Assembly: GCF_012489685.1 (NCBI RefSeq)
Contig: NC_080044.1
Location: forward strand, 24,160,369-24,224,368
From: Lotus japonicus
Taxonomy: Eukaryota; Streptophyta; Magnoliopsida; Fabales; Fabaceae
Direction of reading: 5' to 3'
Length of the DNA: 64,000 nucleotides
The notes below the pieces were generated by a model. The model was not told the DNA's origin. It saw nothing but the letters and a program-made list of their open reading frames with translations, and did no database searches. Below are positions 24,310 through 35,372 of the stretch, piece after piece. The position numbers were made by a program, and so were the translations under genes. Positions within the stretch are counted from its first letter, which is position 1. Each line of letters starts with the position of its first letter.

Positions 24310-24487
24310 TGATATTTATGTTTTAGTTGAGAAGGTGGGTTTAGGTTTGGTGGCTCGTGATCATAGTGGTGAAGTGTTGGCAGCGGCAACAACTTATATT
24401 TGATGTTTTATCTCTTTTGATTGTGGAGACTGTTGGTTTTTGTTGAACTTATTTTTTTATCTTTAGCGGCTAATTTATATTTGTGTA
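24310..24487 (+). pseudogene. RNase H-like (LINE/RVT_3-type) remnant, left part
   Basis: The broken plus-strand frame reads VGLGLVARDHSGEVLAAATT and then further hydrophobic sequence, typical of the start of plant RNase H-like domains. It ends at the hAT insertion and resumes at 25731. Confidence 0.55.
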
Positions 24488-25722
24488 CAGTGGCGGACCT
24501 TAAGGTTGACATAGGGGAGCTGTAGCTCCCCCCCACAGATTTGGCTAAAAAAAAATTTAGTATATAGGATATATATTATAGTCTATAAAATCATATATAT
24601 AATATCTAATAACTGTAAGTTGCAGTGGTAAAAAGTTGTTGTTAAATTATATGTTAAGTCTTTGATCCTTAGGAGCCCCATTTTTGAAAATATATTTAAC
24701 TTTCACCACACACGGGTTAAAATTGTGAGAGTAATTTAATACACACAAAAATAAAATTTAAAACTAATAAAACTTATGTCAATGTCACCGACTCAAGTAC
24801 CAAATTCTTTAAAAAAAACGTCATAGACTCATAGTACCGGAAAAAGGAGAAAAAGTAGGAGACTTACCCAACAAGTTTATAAAAAAATAAAATTCTAATA
24901 TTTTAGTACTTTCTGAATACAATACAATTGACAAAAGCTCACTTTAACTTTACTTTTTGGATTTGCACTTTGAAGAAACTTCATCTTTCTCACTTCTCAC
25001 GGCTCATAGTCATTGGCTCAAGACAAAATAATTAACTCCAATCCACAACTCCAATCAAGACCAGGTTGAGAAACAAGATGGAAGATGACTTTCTTGCTGA
25101 TAGCATGATAGTATAAATTAAAAGGGAGATTGCATCAAGTTTTAGTTCAGATTCTATTATTGATACTTTCAAGTCAATGAAGGAACGCAGAGCGGCACTT
25201 TAATTAGAGGTAATTTCTAATCATTTTCTATATGTATAATATATTGCAATTACATGACAAATTTATGAAATTGAACCTAAAATTTGACTCTTTTATAAAT
25301 CAATCATTGTTGGCTTAGTTAACATGGTTCTTTTTTTGTTGACTATTATTGCAATATTTTGGGTATGCAGGTCTTGCTGACACAGAGAGTTGGATTTTGC
25401 TAGTAGACTATTTTGATTTAGTGGATTTGGTAGTGGTCAATTTTACAACTTAGCTTTGACTTTGATTATGCTGAACTTAGACTTTGATTATGCTACTTTA
25501 TGTAAGGAAATTTAGTTATTTCATTATGGTTAGCAACACTTTATGTGATTTGGATTTTAGTATATGATAATATATAAATTAAAATACTTATGTACTTACA
25601 CTAAATGACTTTTGATTCACTATGAAAGACTTTTTTACTGTTAACAAAATATTTCAAAATTTATATATTTAAATTTATTTGAGCTCCCTCCCTAATGTAA
25701 TTTTGTTGAAGTTCCGTCACTG
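24488..25722. mobile_element. hAT deletion derivative with 8-bp target duplication
   Basis: The 1235-bp element starts CAGTGGCGGA and ends TTCCGTCACTG, imperfect terminal inverted repeats of the plant hAT type. The octamer TTTGTGTA flanks it exactly on both sides (24480-24487 and 25723-25730). An 8-bp duplication is the hAT hallmark. Inside only a C-terminal scrap of transposase is left (25078-25203), so it is non-autonomous. Confidence 0.88.
25078..25203 (+). pseudogene. hAT transposase C-terminal fragment (ZMYM1-like family)
   Basis: The frame reads MEDDFLADSMIV-stop-IKREIASSF, then DTFKSMKERRAAL-stop. This is the conserved extreme C-terminus of the plant TTF/ZMYM1-like hAT transposases that follows the hATC dimerisation region. 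One in-frame TAA interrupts it. The dimerisation domain and catalytic core are absent. Confidence 0.65.
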
Positions 25723-25730
25723 TTTGTGTA

Positions 25731-25990
25731 CAGTGTGTTTTGAATGGATTGTTTGCAATTGAGGCTTGGAAGCGTCGTCAAAAGGAAGGGCATTCTTATC
25801 TTGATTTGGTGTAATTCTTTTGAGTTTTATTTTTTATTTTTTGTTTGTCATAGTGTGGTTGATTATATGGCTAAAAGCTTTGTACCTTTCCTTAGTGTCG
25901 GTTGAAGAGGTTCTTCCAAATATTTTTTTTTCTTAGTATGATGTATTGGTCATGAGCTGTTTAATTCTTTTTAATGAAGGGTTGTTTAAA
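25731..25990 (+). pseudogene. RNase H-like remnant, right part
   Basis: This continues the domain broken at 24487: FEWIVC, EAWKR-type sequence, KEGHSYLDLV, VVDYMAKSFVPF and then a terminal segment, with stops and frame changes. Together with 24310-24487 it forms one interrupted RNase H-like tail. Confidence 0.55.
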
Positions 25991-26285
25991 AAAAGATGTA
26001 ATAAAAATTTCAACATATATTAGTAATTTAATAAATTATAATATGTAGAAGTAGAATTCATGTTACACGTACGTCAACATTAAAATCCTAATGCTATCCA
26101 TGAAAAACAAAATTATTTAGTCTTTGAAAGAACCAAAATATATTATCCTTTTCATATTTCAAAGATTGTATTGATCAATGTTTAATTTTCTAATACTAAA
26201 TTGATAATTTTTCTCTTTCAATTCTATTTTACCTATTTTAATTATTCAGTCATTTTCATACTATAATAATAATAACATGATATTT

Positions 26286-26605
26286 TATTGCAAAAATTGC
26301 AGAAGACGCGGTTAGATGGAGAGCAAGGACAGTACGTGGTGGGAGCAGCGCAAACGTAGGCTGAGACATATGAAAGGGCAGACCAGACCAAGTAAAAAAA
26401 ACATCACTCTCCTAAGATTGGTTTTCTATTCAACTTCATTTCACATGCATCTCATCTTTCTACAAAACCAAAGTCACCATCTACATCACCCTCAAACTAC
26501 TCTTTGTTAGTTATTTCAGATTAACACGCGAGTTTGTGTTCTTGCATCTTCACACCTTCATTTTCAATCCAAGGAGCTTGGGAACTCTTGCTCCTTCTTC
26601 TCCCT
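26286..26605 (+). other. probable non-coding first exon of the CML21 gene
   Basis: A pyrimidine- and purine-mixed stretch ends CTTCTCCCTG/GTAGTG, a usable donor. A matching acceptor TTGCTTGCCAG lies at about 27502-27512, 49 bases before the start codon. The transcription start is a guess. Confidence 0.35.
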
Positions 26606-27511
26606 GGTAGTGTTTTGCTCCTTTCTACTCTCATGCCTTTCATTTTTTTTCATTCATTTTATGTGCATAACTAACTTATGTCAGAATTGATTATGAGAAG
26701 CTGAATGGAATCGAATATGCTATAACTAATAACTTTCTTTTGTGGTATTGCAATCTATATTGGCTTGGTAAACGGTCTTTTCCACTTGTATCTTTCAAAT
26801 TCAAGAATAAAGTGAAGGGAATATGCCTAATTACTTCTTGATTAGCGTTCCAATCATTAGGGTGTTGGAATCATTTGTAGAATTATTAAGTTGAATTCAT
26901 TTATTTGCATGTCATATCTATTCACAATCAAAATCGTCAATTGACCAACAAGGTCTAGCACAGCTAGTAACTGATCTCCTTAAGCATCTAGTTCAATTCA
27001 GGTTCGATCATTCGGCGGTGTGTATGGAGAATGATTTGTTGGGAGATGTCTATCCACTTAATGTGATCTCAGAGCCTTATGGGATTAGTCTCATGCCTTC
27101 TGGTTGTGGAGATACATTGGGCAACAACAAAAAATAATCAATTGAGCTTCCATTAAGCATTTAGTATTTATTCTAGGAAATAATTGACCCAATTTTTTTT
27201 TTTTTTTGCTGCTAAAACTGATGATCTCAATTTCTTTAGGGGGTTAATAATTGATTATCTTCTCACATTCAGCTTTTTCTTTGAATAGTTTTAGGGGGCT
27301 AATGAATTGGCCTAAAACTTTATTACATTACAATTTAGGACACTTGAGAAGATGGATCCTAAACCTTATTTATGTATATTTGATTATCTCTTAAGAAAAA
27401 CAAATTTTAAAATGCATATACATAGACTGGGATGTGAGGGTAAATTCATATTTAGGTTTTGTTAACTATTTACATTTAAGATGTTATAAAACTTTCAACT
27501 CTTGCTTGCCA
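26606..27511. other. probable leader intron of the CML21 gene
   Basis: AT-rich DNA between the proposed leader donor and acceptor; no other feature was recognised. Confidence 0.35.
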
Positions 27512-27560
27512 GGTTCCGGAGGCACCATTTCTGAAGCCTTCTTTGGTATATTGTTTGGCA

Positions 27561-29970
27561 ATGGGAGGTGCATTAGGAAAGGGTGAATCACCCAAGAATG
27601 CTTGGATACCAGAAACCAAGCTTGAAGCTAAAATGGTTGAAGCAATGCAAAAGAGGGAATCTCATGGAAGTTCTGTGAAATCATTCAACACTATCATCTT
27701 GAAATTCCCGAAAATTGATGAAAGCTTCGGAAAATGCAAAGCCATATTTAAGCAATTCGGTAGGTTTCTAATTCAAATTTATGGTTTTGTTAAGTTGGTA
27801 TTTTGATTGTGGATACCTTCTAACAGAAGTCTGATATAAATGTAAAAAATGGGCCTGAAAGTAGAGACTACAATGTCATGCCAAAGTAATAGTAAGAGGT
27901 TAGTCTCTTCTCAGAACTTTTTATTACGCGTATGCCATGAAACACTGCAGCTAATCATATGGTCAAAAGTTACAATATTTATAGGAATTCAATTAGATTT
28001 TAGTCTATTCTAAAACTAATAAGCAGTGCTTAATTTTGTTATTAGAACTGCAATTGTCAAGCTTATTTATAGGCTCTAGCAGTGCAGCAGCAAAAAGTCA
28101 TTAATCAATGTTTTTTCACCAATACGTGCACACCCAAATCGATATATCTATTTATTATAATTGCTAAGGTTTGTGGCGTTTCTTACAGATGAGGATTCTA
28201 ATGGGGCAATAGATCAAGAAGAATTGAAAAAGTGTTTCAGTAAGCTGGAAATTTCTTTTACTGAGGAGGAGGTCAATGATCTTTTTGAAGCATGTGATAT
28301 CAATGAGGATATGGGAATGGAGTTCAGTGAGTTTATTGTGCTACTCTGCCTTGTGCACCTTCTCAAGGATGACCGAGCAGCAGTTCAAGCAGTATCCTAT
28401 CATCTGTGCCACATTAATTTCATTACTGTATATGCTAAAACACAAATTTGGGAGAAAGACTAGTAACGCCAAACATATTGATATGAACCAACTACCTATG
28501 CTAGGGCTAAAGCACATGAATGTTTTTATATCTAACACATCCCTACGCAAAAGCCATATGGGCTTGAAGCGTGGATAATGCACCGGTTCAACCAACCTTG
28601 TGCTGAAATTTAGTTTTTATTTAGAATAATGGGTGTAAAAAGGATTGAACTCTAAATTACTTAGAGGCTCTTAAGCTAAAAGATAAAAGTATATGAATGG
28701 TTTAATATCTTACACCTCAAATTTTATGTGCTCTAACCTCCGGTTCTTGTTTGAATTATTTGGATTATTATAACTTTTAACTCCAGAGAATTGAATATAG
28801 ATTCTTTTGTATTTCTGTAGCTGTTTTGACTTAATGAACAATTCAGTTCTATTTTTTCAATCAAGTTTTTCTGGCTTGGCCTTGCTTTTCTAATTCATGC
28901 ATTTCTTCAGGGACAGCCTAGACTTTTATCATTCAAATATATGAAAAGTTGTAATTTATCATTCAGTGAAGTTTGTCAAATAATCCATTAAAATTGAAGA
29001 ACAGGTTATAAGCTTTTTAGTTTGAACTTTGATGCAATGCAATGCAGAAGACATTAATGGATTTCATGCTTGCCTTCCTGTTTTCTTCGATAACTATAAG
29101 TGATGAGTTTCCATATGTCTTACCTTTTCAAATTGTTCTCCCTGACTTCACTAGAAATCTAGAATTGGAATGCCAGATCTGGAGACCACATTTGAGACTT
29201 TGGTTGATACATTTGTATTCTTAGACAAGAATAAGGATGGATATGTAAGCAAAAGTGAAATGGTCCAAGCTATAAATGAAACTGTATCAGGGGAGCGTTC
29301 TTCTGGAAGAATAGCCATGAAAAGATTTGGTCAGTTGTCTTTCCTTATCCCTCTCTGTAAATACATATACATATACACTCACATAGTGTGCATTCAAGCT
29401 TGCTTAAACATAGATATGAACTAAATGTTTTGAACATGTTTTCAGTTTTCACAAGAAAAGAACAAAGAATATCTATTACATTTAGTGGTCAAGCTAGATC
29501 ATAAGACACATTTTTTCGAAAAACTAGTAGAGGCAACATTAAAGGATCATGACAGGCTAAGCATCTTGTACTCCTTGTATTGCTGATAGGTTGTCTATTT
29601 ATCTGTTATTTTTTCGGTCTACTCATGTTAGTATTTCTCATGCTTATGCATGAAATGTAGAACTAGCATCAGTAATATGTATTGGGACCTAATTTTTTTT
29701 TTTCATTTACGTACTGTAAATAAAAACTGACCATCACTCGTTCTAAAATTTCACTCCAATGACTCCTATACAGTAACAACTCAAAAGCAACAGTGTCTAT
29801 TTTTTTCTTCCCTAGTAGTATTTTATGTATTAATGTTAATCTTGTATTTTCTGCAAAATGCTGCAGAAGAAATGGATTGGGATAAAAATGGAATGGTGAA
29901 CTTTAAGGAGTTTCTTTTCGCATTCACGCGTTGGGTTGGAATTGAGGATGAGGAAGATGCGGAGGCCTAA
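27561..29970 (+). CDS. CML21: calmodulin-like EF-hand protein, CML21 type
   Basis: Four coding exons (27561-27759, 28189-28391, 29155-29329, 29867-29970) with GT/AG junctions and matching phases give 226 residues. The start MGGALGK carries a Gly2 that fits N-myristoylation. EF-hand loops lie at residues 67-78 (DEDSNGAIDQEE), 103-114 (DINEDMGMEFSE, with Met where Gly is usual), 158-169 (DKNKDGYVSKSE) and 196-207 (DWDKNGMVNFKE). The long N-terminal extension before the first EF hand and the acidic tail match Arabidopsis CML21. The protein should bind calcium and act as a sensor; its targets are not known from sequence. The second loop may bind calcium weakly. The ATG is the first in the exon after the leader acceptor. 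Confidence 0.92.
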
Positions 29971-31435
29971 GTCATGTCGTCAGAATAACTTTGATTGCCT
30001 CTTCTAATAGCTTGTAGCATAGCTTTTCAACCACACCAAAAAGGTTTTCCCAGTTTTCCCTTGCAATAAAGGCCCAAGTTCATAGACATTGAATTTTATA
30101 TGATTCCTGGTGTAAATAGTTTTGGAGAACCAAGTGCTACGTTATAGATGTATTCAAATTTACCTGTTTAATGCTACCTTATAATTGTATTGGCTTCCTC
30201 AATTTCTGGTACCTGGCTACCTGCTGAATGTTGTGCCAGGTCCCTCCACAATCATGTAGGCCAATGGGATCAGAATTACATCTTATTTAGTTGTTTTTAT
30301 ATTTGTTAATTTCAGTCTATTATTTATCTAGAATGTTCCTCTCTTAGGATATGGTCATTTGTAAGGCCCAATTTGACTCTAAGAATATGGTTGTTATTAT
30401 AAATTTGTATTTCTCTTTGATTAATAGATAAGAAGGAAAATGAGCATTTGTTCCCAGTTTTAGTGTTCTTAGCATTTTTAGGGTTTCAGCTAATCTCTCC
30501 TTGGTGGGATTTCTTCCTACCGTGTTCTCTCCTCTTTCTCGGTCGCTCAATTTTCACTTGTTACTTGTTAAACTATGCTACACATGACTTTGTCATTTAA
30601 AGTTGTGCGTCTTTCCCGTATTAAATAACTAGAATCCTCTGATTATTTATAAAGTGAGATATAACACAATGTTTCACCTAACATTGTCATGTGATAAGAG
30701 AGGTTCCTCATCCAGCCAAGCTCATGTGTTACTCATTGGTTTGTTAATAACAACATTTATTTTTCCTCTAAAAAATAATAATAATAACATTTATTTTCTA
30801 GAACATTAACATTGCGCTAATAGCAGTGGTAGTAGTTCTGCTTAGTTTAAATGTTATATGAAACTTGTGCTGGTCGGGAATGATCAGTCATGGGCAACTC
30901 CTCCATTCTCGCTTATTGAAGACCCACTTCACCTTAATTCTTCAGGCTCAGTGTCTTGTGGGCATGTGGGCTAGTCATGTACCTCCCAGATTTAGGACTC
31001 GCCTAGGATATGCTTGAGAGGTGGTTCTCCTCAAGATGACCTTCTTATGGACATGTCAAGTGAGGAATCTGTCAAGGCGAGTCACCTAGCTGAGGCGAGC
31101 ACTTAGCCACAACTTCTTTGTTTGACGTGCGACATCTTCATGTGTGAGCGGTTTGACAACACTATGTAAATTAGCTGCTCCTTTTGGTGTGTTGTATGGC
31201 TATTGCGTCATGTTGACGACTTTGTGCTTTACCGACTTAGGCGACCTCGTCTCCCTTTATGAGTGGGTTCTGTTCAAATGGACTATTTTTGTACCTAGAC
31301 TCAAATCCATGTATGTAGTCTTAGGCTCCTTTATATGAGGAGGAACAATCACTTGTAAGAGGGGACTTGATCTTCATAATAAAATAGCGATTCAGCTTTA
31401 GCGGTAGGTTGGGTGGGCTGTAAATCAAATAGACT
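29971..31435. other. CML21 3' flank and an unassigned repeat-like block
   Basis: The 3' untranslated region follows 29970 (AATAAA at about 30065). From about 30830 to 31390 the DNA is richer in GC, with TTTATATGAGG and AATAAA near its end. This resembles an LTR, but I found no partner copy, primer-binding site or coding frame. Confidence 0.35.
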
Positions 31436-31439
31436 TCTA

Positions 31440-31690
31440 AAACTTCTCCCTGAGCTAAAGAGGATTGATGTACTGTTTAGAGAGGTTCTGTGCGTGGGAG
31501 TTGTTCACGTTTTTAGAGAGGCAAATGATTTAGCGGTTCATTTAGCCAAGGAAGGTTGTGGTAGGGCCCAACCTTTGTGGAGTTTGTTGTAACTCCCTCT
31601 TCTTTTGAGAGGGTTTTTTTCTCCTACTTGAGAAGGATGGTCTCAAGCTTATCTTTAATTAATCAAATTTTCATTTTCAAAAAAAAATAG
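31440..31690 (+). pseudogene. LINE 3' end: RNase H tail plus A-rich end
   Basis: The plus strand reads LFREVLCVGVVHVFREANDL, then AVHLAKEGC and a stop. This is the H-x-F-R-E-A-N-x-x-x-x-x-L-A-K end of a plant LINE RNase H domain. A short 3' untranslated part and an A run (about 31678-31687) follow, as expected for a 5'-truncated target-primed insertion. Confidence 0.65.
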
Positions 31691-31833
31691 TTTCGGGCTC
31701 ACCTCTTGAGAGCTCTAGATTTAGACTTGGTTCTTTATACGAGAAAAAACTCAATTATCTGAAATATATACTAGTGAAGGATAAGTATTTTGAATATGCT
31801 TTTTTCCAACATTTTATGGTAACTTAATATCCA

Positions 31834-31910
31834 GTGGCGGACCTGTGTTGCATTCAGGGGGTTCAGATGAACCCGGGTTCAGATGAACCCCCTGAACATA
31901 AGTCTTTCAC
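31834..31910. mobile_element. hAT-like left terminus with a fold-back motif
   Basis: CAGTGGCGGACC matches the left end of the hAT element at 24488. It is followed by GGGTTCAGATGAACCC-type inverted repeats. No matching right end (CCGCCACTG or TCCGTCACTG) is found downstream, so it is a half element. Confidence 0.4.
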
Positions 31911-33819
31911 AGGCTCCCACCCAACTACCCAAGCACCTACCAAACCAGTCCACAACGCCTCCCTCCTTGTCCTCGCCCGTCACGCCGCGCCTCCCACCCT
32001 CCTCACTCGTCGATCTTCACGGATTGTTGTGCACTGGATGTATAATCTGCCCCAATTTTTCATACCAACACCCCTTTGACTTGTTTTTCCTTTTTTCATT
32101 CTCAAAATCGGTTCTTTTTTATCTCTTTCACAGTTTTCCCCTTTCTGGGTTTTGATCTGAATATTGAGTGAATTAAAACTATGGAAGTTGTGAAATAAAT
32201 TGAGTTCTTAATTAATTGGATAATAATTGACCAATCTGAAGTTATATGATAGTATTAGATTATTAGTTTGTTGGATTTGGTATTTGATTTTTGACAGATT
32301 GGTGATTGTGATTGGTTTTATGCACGTTGAATTCATCATTTACTTGCTTCTTACTATTTTGGGCTATATTCCTGATATAATTTATGCCATGTATGCCATT
32401 AACTTTGTTGATCGTGATCAGTATGCACCAGCACAACAGTACTAAGTGTCTAAGGTTCCTTCATAGGTTTTAGATTAGATTGGATGGCTTCTCTTCTTCA
32501 TCTCCTCTCTGATTACAGTTTAGAACTGTTCCAGAGGTTAGGGTTTCTCTTATGGTTTGAGGGTGATGGAATGACGAGATGGTGGAGGTTGGTTTAGGCA
32601 GAGTTGGTTGTGAAAGATGCGAGGGAGTAGCTTTGTGTGGTGATTTACGGTTTTTGTTTTGGTGGAAGTAGTAATGGCGGAGCTTGATGAAGGTGGAGGG
32701 GAAAATGATTTTTTTGTGGCCTTTGGCTGAAGAATGGTGGTGGAGATGGATGATTGGGGGTTGCCTATTGGGTTCAGTTCTTTGACCATAGAGGTGATAG
32801 TGGTTGTGGTGGAGGTGGAGGAGGTTGATGATAGGGAGGGTGCCGGAGAAGTGGTGGGGTGGGGTTCTAATATTATTTAGGATAGATTTGGGCTAAAAGT
32901 TAAAATACTTTAATTTTTAAATTCAAATCTTTTTTTAAAAATCGATAACCTGTGGTAGGAGGTCAAATGACCCTTTACAAAAAAAAAACGTGTGCTTATT
33001 AGAGGGCTCAACCAAATAGACATTTAAATTATTATGGTTTTTAGTTTTAAAATATTACACATTCTCATCCCTCACTGTTTTTCTTTGTTTCCTTTATCCA
33101 TTGTTATCATTGTCACAATCGCTTGGAACTCTCCACCATCATTATAGCGACCTGATACATTGTACATCTCTTATCACCTGACATCATATGTCACCATCTC
33201 TCCACCCTCCATCACAAATATCAATGCCACCCCCACCATCGATAACACTACCACACCACAATCTTCATCGCCACCTTCACGTAGACCCCCCAATACGGCT
33301 ACTGTCTATGGCCTCCTTCATGGTATAACCTTCTAACACTTATTTTTTGCCATCATCACCTCACATACTCCACCCTCTGCTATCATCGTCATCATCCTTC
33401 ACTAGCAAAACTACTCGACACCCTTTACCATCGCCTCACTTTCTTATACACTCCACCAAAGCACCGCCCAAAACTCTTCATTGTTACCACCATCCCGCAT
33501 CTCCCACCATTACTTCCACTCAACACCCTCATATATTCGTTGTCTCTTGACACCCTCCATCGATGTTTCTCTCTCGAAACCTTCCACGACGAGGGGTGGA
33601 AGGTGTTAGGTGGTGTACGACCAGTCAAATTATAAAAATAATTATTTTATTATCCTTGGTTTTTTAATAACATAATAATATGTGTAGAATTTTGTGAATT
33701 TTGACTATAATATTAATATTACGAAGTAATTTCTTGAAAAAAGATTCTCATAGAGTATCTGTGACATGACAAGGTAGTGAGACATGGCAAGATTTTGCGG
33801 ACCACAGATAGAGAGAAGG
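31911..33819. other. intergenic low-complexity DNA, no gene supported
   Basis: Short frames on both strands (for example 32550-32789 minus and 33347-33550 plus) are Ser/Pro/Thr-rich or Gly/Val-rich products of CA- and GGT-biased DNA. They match no family. Confidence 0.4.
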
Positions 33820-35366
33820 TGTTGATATCGGAAAACATAATACAAGAGAGGGGGGGTTGAATTGTGTTATGTTAAAACTTGAGTTTTTCATACGATTATA
33901 TGTTTATGAAATTATTTTTGCAATCAACGGATATAAAAAGTAAAAAAGTAGACGATAAGAACATAATGATATATCTTGGTTCACCCACAAACGATGGGGC
34001 TACGTCTAGTCCTTGACTTAACCAAGATTTCCACTAAAAAAGTATCAAAGACTTCTCCTACACCAAGTATTAAACATGACTTCTCTCAAATGGTATTCGA
34101 CAGGACTCCTCCCAACAAATATTCTACATGACTTTTCCTAACAAGTATTAGACAAGACTTCTCCCACAACAAGTATTTTTCAAGACTTCTCCTAAGATCT
34201 TTTTCAAGATCATTTGGCTCTATAGGGTTCTCTTCTCACAAGAGAGATAATAGACATTACAAAGCTCGGGAACTACAAAGTGTTTGAGGATTTGACTATC
34301 GGGTACACTTTGTGTTCCTGATCTAGAGAGAGTAGGATATGAAGATTTGACACTTAAGAATATCTCTCTTTAAATCAGACGATGTCTAAAGGTTTTGACT
34401 CTTAAGCTTTTCTTTTGATATTGCTTCTTTTTTTGCTTGAGGAAGATTTTCGACTTAGATGAAAAGTTCTAGCTCAATTTCTTACTTCTGAAAATCTGTA
34501 AGTCCTCCTTTTATACTACAAGAGCTTCTAGGGTTTATTGAGAGCCGTTGGAGCGTGTAGAGCCTCTTGAGTACTAGCCGTTGGATCAAACGGTCTTCTT
34601 GTTAGGTGCATTAAATGCATTGTATCCTTTGCTGAGGCAAAATGCTACTAAGTGTATATTGTCAGTTGGTTGGTAGCATCAACAACAACGTTCCAGTCCT
34701 TTAGTGAGAGAAAGAGAAAACTCTGATGGTGACAATGTTGTACTTGTTTCCTTGTCCAAAGTACCTTGTGAGATATCACGTGATCTTGAGCACTTGACTT
34801 TCTTTTTCAACAATGTCAGAGAGCTTTTAATTTGAATATGCCGCTCTTTCTCTAGACATTACTTCATCCTTTGAGATAGACGATGTAAATCTTCTATAAT
34901 CATGGTCTTCTCAGACGATCTGTCAACTTGGATATATCTCGCATAGCTTTGGTCCTGAAGCTTAGACTATTCTTCTTTCTTCGACCATTCTTCTTTTCTC
35001 TTGATCATACATCCAAGCAGATTTGACTTTCCATTGCTTGAGTAGTCATTATTGTATTTTTTTACCTTTCTTGTCTTATTTGGACTATCTTCTATCTTGA
35101 TTGATCTTCTCTTCTCTTGTTCAGACGATCTGGCTGATTTGCCTTTCTTTGCTTGTATAGTGTGCCTTGAGCGTCTTCAGGTCTTGCCTTGCTAGTATCT
35201 TCTAGCATAGTCTTGTACTTTATCATCAGACGATGGGGATGTGAAGCATAGAAGTTATTTCCTGAAATATAGTTTACATGAAATATTTAACCAATTCACT
35301 TATGCTCTTGAAAATTGTTATCATTCAAAATATGATAGACGATGTATTCATCGTTTGAACTTAACA
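33820..35366. mobile_element. solo-LTR-like unit, copy 1
   Basis: About 1.55 kb running TGTTGATATCGG ... GAACTTAACA, with TGTT/AACA termini. The pentamer AGGTG is present at both edges (33817-33821 and 35366-35370) and may be the target duplication. Many blocks match the reverse complement of 41737-44264, for example ATCACGTGAT in a shared context, TTCATCGTTTGAACTTAA, and repeated AGACTTCTCC motifs. No coding frame. Confidence 0.6.
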
Positions 35367-35372
35367 GGTGTG

